Below, piece after piece: positions 13,770-20,013 of a DNA stretch of 20,013 bases. Origin of the DNA: an uncultured Acidimicrobiaceae bacterium (GTDB taxonomy: Bacteria > Actinomycetota > Acidimicrobiia > Acidimicrobiales > RAAP-2); contig CALAYR010000114.1 in the NCBI GenBank assembly GCA_937894805.1, positions 1 through 20,013 of the forward strand. The letters run 5' to 3'. The first letter of the stretch is position 1; each line of letters starts with the position of its first letter. The notes below the pieces were generated by a model that was not told the DNA's origin, made no database searches, and saw only the letters and a list, made by a program, of their open reading frames with translations. A program made the position numbers and the translations under genes.

Positions 13770-15404
13770 GTGGAGACAAACGCCGAGGTCCGTCGGACAC
13801 CAATGGATTACCTCCAGACCGTTTGGCGGCGTCGCGTCACCGTTCTGGTCTGCACGTTGACTGCGCTGGGTCTCATGATTGCGGTCGATACGGTGCGTCC
13901 GTCCAAGTACGCCTCAACCGCCAAAGTCTCTTTTGGTACCCGCACACTCACCGTGACCGCTATGGGTACCAACCTCATCCGACTGCAATCGGCTCCGGTG
14001 CGCTTGGCCGCCCGAGGCATCTTGGGCGTGGGACTCCCAGGATGCTCTATCAAGCAAGAGGGCACAACCGCCATCGCGGACATCACCTGTAACGCTAACG
14101 ACCCATCGTTAGCCGCCCGAGCTGCAAACGCCTACGCCGACGGTTACAACCAAGTCATGCGATCACAGAGCGTGCAACGTGCGCTCGGTGCAGCGCAGTA
14201 CATTCGCAGCACCATTGACGCCCAGAATTCGTCGATTGCGACCCTTACTGCCGCGGCGGCATCGGTTGATAAGAACTCCATCCTCGGCAAGCTGTACGCC
14301 AAGCAGCTCACTGAGGCGTACGGAAAACTGCAAGGACTGCAGTCGCAACTCAATGCCGTGGAACTGGCTTCGCTGAATCCTCGAAACGCCATTTCAATTC
14401 TTCAGATTGCCACCCCCAACCGCACGCCCCTCTCGCCGAAGCCAACCTCGGACGCCATCTTGGCCTTCATCGCGGGCCTCGCCCTCGGTGTGGGAATCGC
14501 CGTGGTTCGAGAGACTTTGGACGACAAGTTGCGCACTCGAGCAGAGTTGGAGCAGATCAGTCTCGGTCGCCCTGCGATTGGACTGATTCCCAGTATCCGC
14601 GAGTGGGAGGACCGCAAAACGCCACTACTCATTAGTGCCGAACAACCCAAGAGTCCACCTTCTGAGGCATTCCGTTCGTTGCGAACTTCGCTCCAGTTCA
14701 TGTCGCTCGACGACCCCATCAAGACGTTGCTCATTACATCGCCTGCCGCAGCAGACGGCAAGACAACCATCACGTCCAATCTCGCCTACACCATCGCCTC
14801 AGCTGGTCAAGAAGTAATCATCGTTGGTTGTGACCTCCGAAAGCCCCGCATTCACGAATTCTTTGGAGTCAAGAATGAGATTGGCTTCACGTCGGTATTG
14901 CTCGGTGAAGCAGATTTGGATGACGCCATTGTTGAGGTGCCCGGTTCGGCCTACCTTCGAATCCTCCCCGCTGGCCCAATTCCACCAAACCCCGCAGAGC
15001 TCTTGTCCGGACGTCGGGCCCAGTTGGTGATGGAGCAGCTCAAGGAGCGTTGCGATATTGTCATCATTGACTCGCCGCCGATGTTGCCCGTCTCGGATGC
15101 TCAAGTGCTTGCCGCTAAGGCTGACGCAGTAATTCTCGTGGCGGCAGCTGGCATCTCCGCCAAGCGAGATGTTGCTCGATCAGTCGAGCTCCTCATGCAA
15201 GTAGACGCCGCCCTAATTGGGGTGGTGCTAAACCGCGCCCCATCAAGCGATGGCTACTCCTACTACCGCTACGGGTATGGATATGGCTACGGCTACGGTT
15301 ACGGCTACGGGTACGGATACGGCGGAACTAGCGCGTACGGCGGCGCCTCAACTCCGGTTCCCGAAAATCTGGCAATGCCCGAACCTACAACCACTAAGCC
15401 CTAG
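13770..15404 (+). CDS. Wzz chain-length domain fused to BY-type tyrosine kinase (Wzc/CpsCD-like)
   Basis: This 544-residue membrane protein combines a polysaccharide co-polymerase with a bacterial tyrosine kinase and would set chain length or gate export. The Wzz part begins with MDYLQTVWRRRVTVLVC, has membrane spans at about 23-40 and 228-247 and a predicted helical extracytoplasmic region (115-200). The kinase part (about 296-490) has SEAFRSLRTSLQF, Walker A AAADGKTT (K331), the A' motif IIVGCDLRKP and Walker B DIVIIDSPP (429-437). In Walker A' the usual first Asp of DxD is Gly353 while Asp355 is kept. The C terminus is a tyrosine cluster: 13 tyrosines between 496 and 523, including nine Tyr-Gly pairs, the expected autophosphorylation region. 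GTG 13770 follows a -10 box by 6 nt. It is first in unit C, with a Wzb-like phosphatase gene nearby that would reverse the phosphorylation. Confidence 0.94.
   Translation: METNAEVRRTPMDYLQTVWRRRVTVLVCTLTALGLMIAVDTVRPSKYASTAKVSFGTRTLTVTAMGTNLIRLQSAPVRLAARGILGVGLPGCSIKQEGTTAIADITCNANDPSLAARAANAYADGYNQVMRSQSVQRALGAAQYIRSTIDAQNSSIATLTAAAASVDKNSILGKLYAKQLTEAYGKLQGLQSQLNAVELASLNPRNAISILQIATPNRTPLSPKPTSDAILAFIAGLALGVGIAVVRETLDDKLRTRAELEQISLGRPAIGLIPSIREWEDRKTPLLISAEQPKSPPSEAFRSLRTSLQFMSLDDPIKTLLITSPAAADGKTTITSNLAYTIASAGQEVIIVGCDLRKPRIHEFFGVKNEIGFTSVLLGEADLDDAIVEVPGSAYLRILPAGPIPPNPAELLSGRRAQLVMEQLKERCDIVIIDSPPMLPVSDAQVLAAKADAVILVAAAGISAKRDVARSVELLMQVDAALIGVVLNRAPSSDGYSYYRYGYGYGYGYGYGYGYGYGGTSAYGGASTPVPENLAMPEPTTTKP
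15270..15323 (+). repeat. Nine tandem Tyr-Gly codon pairs (TAY GGN)9
   Basis: Residues 501-518 of the kinase are nine Tyr-Gly pairs in a row. The DNA is a degenerate 6-bp repeat: glycine codons run ggg, gga, ggc, ggc, ggt, ggc, ggg, gga, ggc and two of nine tyrosine codons are tat. The mixed third positions argue for selection on the protein rather than very recent slippage, though the unit could still expand or contract by pairs without breaking the frame. Confidence 0.95.
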
Positions 15405-15415
15405 GTTGGCCTAGG
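15400..15415 (+). other. CCTAGG hairpin over the kinase stop codon
   Basis: CCTAGG at 15400-15405 and again at 15410-15415 are separated by TTGG; as the hexamer is self-complementary, they form a 6-bp stem with a 4-nt loop. The first copy contains the kinase TAG stop, the second ends 6 nt before the DUF4012 GTG and provides its only ribosome-site-like AGG. It could modulate translation of the downstream gene. No T-run follows, so a terminator is unlikely. Confidence 0.35.
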
Positions 15416-15421
15416 TCTACC

Positions 15422-17392
15422 GTGAGTCCTCGCTACCGCCACCGCAAGTCACGCCCCCTGCACAACTTTCGCTACGGCTGGTTCCATTTCGATCAACACC
15501 GCCAAGGTATTCGGCATACCCACTCACGGCGTCGTGATCGCACCACAGAGTCGCCCCGACGCAGCGGATTCCGCGGCGTTCCGCGGACGGTACTGCTTCG
15601 CGAACTGCGCTGGCAGTTTCTGCGCGGACTCCTCGTTGCCATCGTCTTGCTGGTGATTTGGGCTCTCGGATTTGGTATCTGGGACATCATGCGAGCCAAG
15701 TCCGATATCGCGTCAGCAAAATCCGCGGCAACGCAAATCATTGATGGTCGGGACTCTCTCTTAACCGCTCAGGGTCGCGCCACGGCTGCGGTGCAACTGC
15801 ACACAATGCATTCATCGGCCTACAGCGCCGATCTCCGACTCAAAGGCTCCGCCCCGCTGACCGTGTTGAGCTGGATCCCATTCGTGAATCGCCAGGTCAA
15901 CGGACTACGTGATGCCGTCAGTGACGTTGATGAAACTGCGGCCCAGGGTCAGCGACTCCTCGCATCGGCGAGCGCAGCCGCTGACGCCAGCCACGGTACC
16001 TACGTGGACCTCCCCACGCTCAAGCGACTCAACGAACAGGTTCACGCTTCTCGCCTGGCGCTCCATGGTCGTGTGCGTTCTGCAGCAGGACTCGTGGGAC
16101 CAATCAAGGCGGCTCGACTTTCGATCAATCGCCAGTTGAGAGTTCTCAACGGCCTCCTCAAGAATGCCGAAAGCGCACTGACTTTTGCTCAGCCATTCCT
16201 TGGCAGCACTGGGCCGCGAACCTATTTCGTCGCTGGTTTGAACAACTCGGAAATGCGCGACCAGGGCATGGTGTTGAGTTGGGCCATCCTGCATGTCAAC
16301 GCGGGTCACTTCGAGATGAGCCGCTCTGCCACGGTGGGAACCATCTCCCTGCGAAAGCCGGCCGTTGCCCTTACCGACAAGGGCACCAAGACGGTTTTTG
16401 GACCGTTGGAACCAACGCGCATTTGGCAGTCCGTCAACGCCGTGGGTGACTTCCGCACATCATCGAGATGGATGATTGCCATGTATGCCGCCGCCAGAGG
16501 TGAGCAGGTAGATGGCGTCTTAGGCATAGACGCCGTGACTCTCCAAAACATTTTGCGGGTAACCGGTTCGGTGCGTATTCCGAACACAAAGCCAGCCATC
16601 AATGCGAGCAATGTTGCGAGCTTGATTCTGCACGACCTCTATGTGAAATATCCCGCCGGTTCCCAACAGCAGGGCCGACGCGACGAGATCTCGGCCATTG
16701 CCCAAGCGGCAGTCACGAAAATGAAGCGGGGTGGCTTCGACTCGGCCCTTCTCATAAAGGCCCTTGCGAAATCCACTGGGGGACGCCACCTACTGTTCTA
16801 TGACACCAACGCCACCAACGAAGCGAACATCATTAAGTTTGGCGCGTCTGGCGCACTCGTGGGTCGCAGCGAGAACGTCATCCACACTTCAATCCAGTCC
16901 GGTGTTGCGGCCAAGCTCGATTGGTTTATGCGTGAGACCCTGCAATACGACATTCGCGTCAACAGCGAGGGAACGGCATTCATTACGACAACCATCGCGC
17001 TGAAAAACACAGCGCCTCCGCACCCCAAGCCCTCCTACGCCTTTGGTCCCGATAACACCAATACGCACACCGCCGGTGAGTACATCGCTCGTATCTACCA
17101 GTGGCTTCCCTCGAACGCCGAATCTCCCGCGGCCGTCAAGCAGGATGGCCTGACCCTGGCGCGCACCGTCGTTCACATACCGGCCCACCAGGCCAACGTC
17201 GCAGTGCTTCAGGCCGTCATAAAGAACGCCGTTAAGGACGGGGCCCTTTCTTTCACGTTCATCCCTCAGGGAACGATCAGGCCAATTCCGGTCACCGTGA
17301 CACTGCACAGTGACGTTTCTCTCAATGGTCCAGGGACCATCTCATGGTCTGGCGAGAAGACCAAAACAGTTACTTGGTCGGCCAACCGATAA
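15422..17392 (+). CDS. DUF4012 domain protein, membrane-anchored
   Basis: This 656-residue protein of unknown function belongs, as I judge, to the DUF4012 family often found beside actinobacterial exopolysaccharide genes. A His/Arg-rich cytoplasmic N terminus (residues 1-60) precedes one membrane span (about 66-88), so most of the protein is outside. Residues 90-260 look helical and Ala-rich. The family block appears as TYFVAGLNNSEMRDQGMVLS (267-286), where NNxExR of the common QNNAELRPTGG pattern is kept but the glycine part is altered. Further family-like parts are GVLGIDAVTLQNILRVTGSV, ASLILHDLYVKYP and a beta-rich C-terminal region after about 500. Only 17 nt separate it from the kinase, so they form one operon. 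GTG 15422 has a weak AGG upstream. It may partner the kinase in export or wall attachment, but that is inference. Confidence 0.85.
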   Translation: MSPRYRHRKSRPLHNFRYGWFHFDQHRQGIRHTHSRRRDRTTESPRRSGFRGVPRTVLLRELRWQFLRGLLVAIVLLVIWALGFGIWDIMRAKSDIASAKSAATQIIDGRDSLLTAQGRATAAVQLHTMHSSAYSADLRLKGSAPLTVLSWIPFVNRQVNGLRDAVSDVDETAAQGQRLLASASAAADASHGTYVDLPTLKRLNEQVHASRLALHGRVRSAAGLVGPIKAARLSINRQLRVLNGLLKNAESALTFAQPFLGSTGPRTYFVAGLNNSEMRDQGMVLSWAILHVNAGHFEMSRSATVGTISLRKPAVALTDKGTKTVFGPLEPTRIWQSVNAVGDFRTSSRWMIAMYAAARGEQVDGVLGIDAVTLQNILRVTGSVRIPNTKPAINASNVASLILHDLYVKYPAGSQQQGRRDEISAIAQAAVTKMKRGGFDSALLIKALAKSTGGRHLLFYDTNATNEANIIKFGASGALVGRSENVIHTSIQSGVAAKLDWFMRETLQYDIRVNSEGTAFITTTIALKNTAPPHPKPSYAFGPDNTNTHTAGEYIARIYQWLPSNAESPAAVKQDGLTLARTVVHIPAHQANVAVLQAVIKNAVKDGALSFTFIPQGTIRPIPVTVTLHSDVSLNGPGTISWSGEKTKTVTWSANR

Positions 17393-17924
17393 GAAACTGA
17401 GCCACCTTGTGGCTCAAAAGCTCCAGTTCGACAATCATTGCGGAGAAGGCCTCCAGATCACCGCCGAGCCCCGGATCTCGAACATCATCAGCACTGTCCG
17501 TGCCCAGCAGCTCTTCGCGCCGTCGGGTTCCGTGGATAACCGCGAGCCACTCGGCAAACGACTCACTGTCGCGCTGAGGCGGATTCAATTGCGCTCGGCG
17601 AGCGAACTCGCGCATCGTAAAGCTCTTCGGCCACAGCGAGGGATTGCGAACGACGGCGTCACGGAGGATTGCGCGCTCCATAAACAGGTAGAGATCAGCC
17701 TGCAGGTCATCGCTCGAAAGCTGTTCGCCGCTCGGACTCACGAGAGCGAGGCCATGGTGCGCTAACGCCAGGGCCATTTGCTCCGGAGTGTTCCCTGGCC
17801 CCCCGGCTACACCTCGCGAGAAGATCTCGATTCCGTCCTGCCCGGCGAGTAGTCGAACCAAAAGAGTTTCAGCAACGGGACTTCGACACGTATTGGCGAA
17901 ACAGACAATTCCAACGCGCACCAC
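17370..17924 (-). CDS. Low-molecular-weight protein tyrosine phosphatase (Wzb-like)
   Basis: This 184-residue cytoplasmic phosphatase probably removes phosphate from the tyrosine tail of the kinase encoded nearby. The P-loop C(X)5R(S/T) is CFANTCRS (Cys8 to Arg14, then Ser15) right at the N terminus, where Cys8 would be the nucleophile. The general-acid Asp appears in DVRDPGLGG (D150-P151). The family is usually about 150-160 residues; the extra length is in the middle (about 85-140). GTG 17924 shares one base with the TAG of the ABC gene (TAGTG), and a second GTG follows immediately at 17921. It is last in unit D and overlaps the 3' end of the DUF4012 gene by 23 bp. An arsenate reductase role is unlikely given the context. 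Confidence 0.9.
   Translation of the reverse strand: MVRVGIVCFANTCRSPVAETLLVRLLAGQDGIEIFSRGVAGGPGNTPEQMALALAHHGLALVSPSGEQLSSDDLQADLYLFMERAILRDAVVRNPSLWPKSFTMREFARRAQLNPPQRDSESFAEWLAVIHGTRRREELLGTDSADDVRDPGLGGDLEAFSAMIVELELLSHKVAQFLIGWPTK
17398..17416 (+). terminator. Perfect 8-bp hairpin just after the DUF4012 gene
   Basis: TGAGCCAC, loop CTT, GTGGCTCA form a perfect 8-bp stem starting 6 nt after the plus-strand stop. No T-run follows on the plus strand; on the minus strand GTTTCTT follows, but there it would stop transcription before the phosphatase stop codon at 17370. A U-less terminator for the plus unit is the better reading. It lies inside the phosphatase codons for LLSHKVAQF. Confidence 0.55.
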
Positions 17925-19792
17925 TAACGCCCCTCTTGACCAGCGAACTGAGTTTGATACAGATCGTTGTAGAGACCACCCATGGCGATAAGTTCGTCGT
18001 GAGTTCCTCGCTGAACGATACGGCCGGCGTCGATGACAAGAATTTGAGTGGCATTACGAATTGTCGAAAGGCGATGAGCTATGACAATCGAAGTCCGCTT
18101 GGACATCGTCTCGTCGAGTGCCCGCTGCACGGCCGCCTCACTCTCGGCGTCAAGATGAGCAGTTGCTTCATCAAGCACGACCACGCGTGGAGACTTCAGC
18201 AAGAGACGGGCCAACGCCACACGTTGCTTCTCGCCACCTGAAAGGCGGTAGCCCCGTTCCCCCACCACCGTATCGAGGCCGAGAGGGAGCGATGAGACCA
18301 TGGCGTAAATCTGGGCCGAACGCAGCGCGGCTTCCATTTCGGCCACCGTGGCCTCCGGCCGGGCGTAGAGCAGGTTGGCTCGCAGGGTGTCGTGGAAAAG
18401 ATGGGGATCTTGCGCCACTACACCCACAGTGTCAGAAAGGGAGACTTGCGTGGCGTGGCGAACATCAATTTCGCCGATGACGACCGAACCACGATCTACG
18501 TCGTAGAGGCGCGAGACCAGCATAGACATGGTGGTTTTACCGGCACCCGATGGGCCCACAAGTGCGGTTACCGTTCCGGCTGGCACCGTAAAGGACACGT
18601 CATGCAACACTTCTGTCCGAGGTGTGTCGTCCAGAACGGCGACGGCCTCTAAGGACGCCAGTGATACTTCGGCCGCTGCCGGATAGGCGAAGTCCACGTG
18701 ATCAAAGACCACCGCCACGGGGCCTTCAGGAATCTCCACAGCGTCTGGCGCCTCTTTGATGGTCGGTTCAAGATCGAGCACTTCAAAGAGACGCTCAAAC
18801 GTCACCAGGGCTGTCATGAAGTCCAAATGGAGACTTGAGAGCTGCGTCAACGGTCCGTAGAGACGGGTCAGGTACAACGTGAGCGCCACGATGGTGCCCT
18901 TGCTGATGGTGCCCCATGTCACCGCGAGACCACCAAAGCCATACGCAAAGGCCGTTGCAAGTGATGCCGTCAACGAAAGAGTGACGAAAAATATGCGCGA
19001 GTAGGTGGCCTGCTCCACACCGATATCTCGCACCTGAACGGCGCGTTGCTCAAAGTACGCCACTTCCTTGGCCGGACTGCCAAACAGCTTGACAATCATG
19101 GCTCCCGCAACGTTGAAGCGCTCAGTCATCACATTGTTCATCTGGGCGTTTAGTTCCATCGAGCGTCGGAATAACCCACCTAACCGCCGACCGACGAGTC
19201 GAGCCGGGATGAGAAACAGTGGCAGAAGAACGAGGGCCACGATCGTTATCTGCCAACTCAAGAAAAACATGGCAGAGAGGATCAGGAGCACCATCACCAC
19301 GTTGCCGATTGCGTTGGAGAACAGTTCGGTAAAGGCCTGCTGCGCCCCAATCACGTCATTATTGAGGCGAGTGATTAACGCCCCGGTCTGCGTGCGTGAG
19401 AAGAACGCGATCGGCATTGATTGAATATGACGATAGACGCGCAACCGGAGGTCAAAAATGAGCCCCTCCCCTAGCCACGCTGAAATTCGGCGTTCGGCGA
19501 GCGACACAATTGCTTCAAAGATTGCCAGGAGTGCGGTCATGGTGGCTAGAAAAATGATCAACCCACGGTTGTTGTTATCAATGCCGTGGTCCAAAATGCC
19601 GCGGAGCAACAACGGCGAGACCGAAGAAATGGCGGCGTCGAGCAGCACGGCGCCGATGAAAATCGTGATCAGGCCTCGATACGGGCGAGCGAATTCGAGA
19701 ATCCTAGGGAGGGTTCCCTTTTTTACCTTGTGCGAAAGCACGTCTCGACTGCGTTGCATCGAGCGCATGTTGGCCCAGTGTCCCATACTCAC
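17924..19792 (-). CDS. ABC exporter half-transporter, MsbA/lipid-A-exporter-like
   Basis: This 622-residue half-transporter has a six-helix membrane domain (about 38-330) fused to an ATPase domain (about 355-615) and would act as a dimer. The ATPase shows Walker A GPSGAGKTT (413-421), Q-loop Q461, signature LSGGEKQ (517-523), Walker B VVVLDE (537-542) and switch His573. An insert of about 20 residues (EVSLASLEAVAVLDD) lies between the A-loop Tyr370 and the core strand; I believe similar inserts occur in actinobacterial relatives. The substrate may be a lipid, a lipid-linked saccharide or a drug. Location beside the phosphatase and a GT4 suggests the polysaccharide pathway but does not prove it. 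GTG 19792 has AGGGGG 7 nt upstream and lies 19 bp after the upstream gene, whose stop is at 19812. Confidence 0.92.
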   Translation of the reverse strand: MSMGHWANMRSMQRSRDVLSHKVKKGTLPRILEFARPYRGLITIFIGAVLLDAAISSVSPLLLRGILDHGIDNNNRGLIIFLATMTALLAIFEAIVSLAERRISAWLGEGLIFDLRLRVYRHIQSMPIAFFSRTQTGALITRLNNDVIGAQQAFTELFSNAIGNVVMVLLILSAMFFLSWQITIVALVLLPLFLIPARLVGRRLGGLFRRSMELNAQMNNVMTERFNVAGAMIVKLFGSPAKEVAYFEQRAVQVRDIGVEQATYSRIFFVTLSLTASLATAFAYGFGGLAVTWGTISKGTIVALTLYLTRLYGPLTQLSSLHLDFMTALVTFERLFEVLDLEPTIKEAPDAVEIPEGPVAVVFDHVDFAYPAAAEVSLASLEAVAVLDDTPRTEVLHDVSFTVPAGTVTALVGPSGAGKTTMSMLVSRLYDVDRGSVVIGEIDVRHATQVSLSDTVGVVAQDPHLFHDTLRANLLYARPEATVAEMEAALRSAQIYAMVSSLPLGLDTVVGERGYRLSGGEKQRVALARLLLKSPRVVVLDEATAHLDAESEAAVQRALDETMSKRTSIVIAHRLSTIRNATQILVIDAGRIVQRGTHDELIAMGGLYNDLYQTQFAGQEGR

Positions 19793-19799
19793 AATCGAA

Positions 19800-19805
19800 C
19801 CCCCT
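19800..19805 (-). promoter_or_regulatory. Ribosome-binding site of the ABC exporter gene
   Basis: AGGGGG on the minus strand is 7 nt before GTG 19792 and 13 nt before the alternative ATG 19786, so it favours the GTG. This contrasts with the unit-leading genes of the window, most of which lack a ribosome site. Confidence 0.6.
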
Positions 19806-19811
19806 AGTGGT

Positions 19812-20013
19812 CTATGAGTGTAGGGATGCGAGCTTGGCGCTACGTGCCTCGCGGTAGTTCTCTACCAGAAGGTCCACGACTCGGTCGGGTCGGAACTTCT
19901 GAGCCGCCACGTGGGCACAGTCGCCCATTGCGGCCCGAACGTCATCATTTCGAAGTGACTGCACGGCCTGCACCGCCTGCTGCAAGTCACCGGGTGTCAC
20001 GAGCATGCCCGCC
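19812..20013 (-). CDS. Glycosyltransferase family 4, C-terminal end only
   Basis: The last 66 or so residues of a GT4 enzyme enter the window from the right. The visible part begins AGMLVTPGDLQQAVQAV, the end-of-domain pattern (G-x-L-V-x-P-G-D) that follows the EX7E region in GT4 enzymes, and finishes with FRPDRVVDLLVENYREA. The methionine at 20006 is internal. The gene lies upstream of the ABC exporter in the same direction with 19 bp between them, so it is probably the preceding gene of unit D. Substrate cannot be inferred. Confidence 0.75.
   Translation of the reverse strand, partial: AGMLVTPGDLQQAVQAVQSLRNDDVRAAMGDCAHVAAQKFRPDRVVDLLVENYREARSAKLASLHS

Noticed and set aside
15270..15323. 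Tandem repeat considered as a non-coding satellite or CRISPR-like array
   Set aside because: It is in frame inside a kinase gene, encodes Tyr-Gly pairs and has no spacers.
18370..18420. Possible mobile-element or phage signs in the right half
   Set aside because: No transposase, integrase, terminal repeats or target duplications were found; genes are all intact and related in function.

Overview
The window reads as a compact chromosomal stretch from a high- to mid-GC actinobacterium, most likely of the Acidimicrobiia type (inferred; no rRNA is present). The signs are an InhA-type enoyl reductase, many GTG starts, promoters whose -10 box lies 6-7 nt before a GTG codon, a Wzz domain fused to its tyrosine kinase, a DUF4012 protein, and no outer-membrane Wza exporter. 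Nearly every base is coding and there is no gene-free stretch over 300 bases. I found no tRNA, rRNA, CRISPR, phage or insertion sequence.

Layout. At 1-472 is the tail of a fatty-acid enoyl reductase. From 512 to the right edge is a surface-polysaccharide locus of Wzx/Wzy type. Plus unit A (512-3048) holds the initiating phosphoglycosyl transferase and a GT4. It meets a single minus-strand GT4 (4133-3045) at interlocked stop codons. A 55-bp divergent promoter with a dyad repeat (4134-4188) separates that GT4 from plus unit B, a Wzx-like flippase and a GT2 (4189-6719). Unit B again meets an opposing unit at interlocked stops. The opposing minus unit (13689-6716) encodes an O-antigen ligase/Wzy-like membrane protein, a GT4, a GT4-GT4 double enzyme and a GT2-GT4 double enzyme. 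An 80-bp divergent promoter region (13690-13769) leads right into plus unit C, a Wzz-tyrosine kinase with a (Tyr-Gly)9 tail and a membrane-anchored DUF4012 protein. Minus unit D ends against it: a GT4 tail (cut by the window edge), an MsbA-like ABC exporter and a Wzb-like tyrosine phosphatase.

How it fits together (inference from families). The initiating transferase loads a sugar-phosphate on a lipid carrier, the glycosyltransferases extend it, the flippase turns it outward, and the Wzy-like protein polymerises or ligates it. Chain length or output is set by the kinase, which the phosphatase would oppose. The ABC exporter and the DUF4012 protein have unproven roles. Nucleotide-sugar synthesis genes are absent, so the sugar composition cannot be read from this window.

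The most interesting signals are the dyad-symmetric divergent promoter, the leaderless-looking starts, the (YG)9 kinase tail with an altered Walker A' motif, the two double glycosyltransferases, the DUF4012 partner of the kinase, and a perfect 8-bp hairpin behind the DUF4012 gene.
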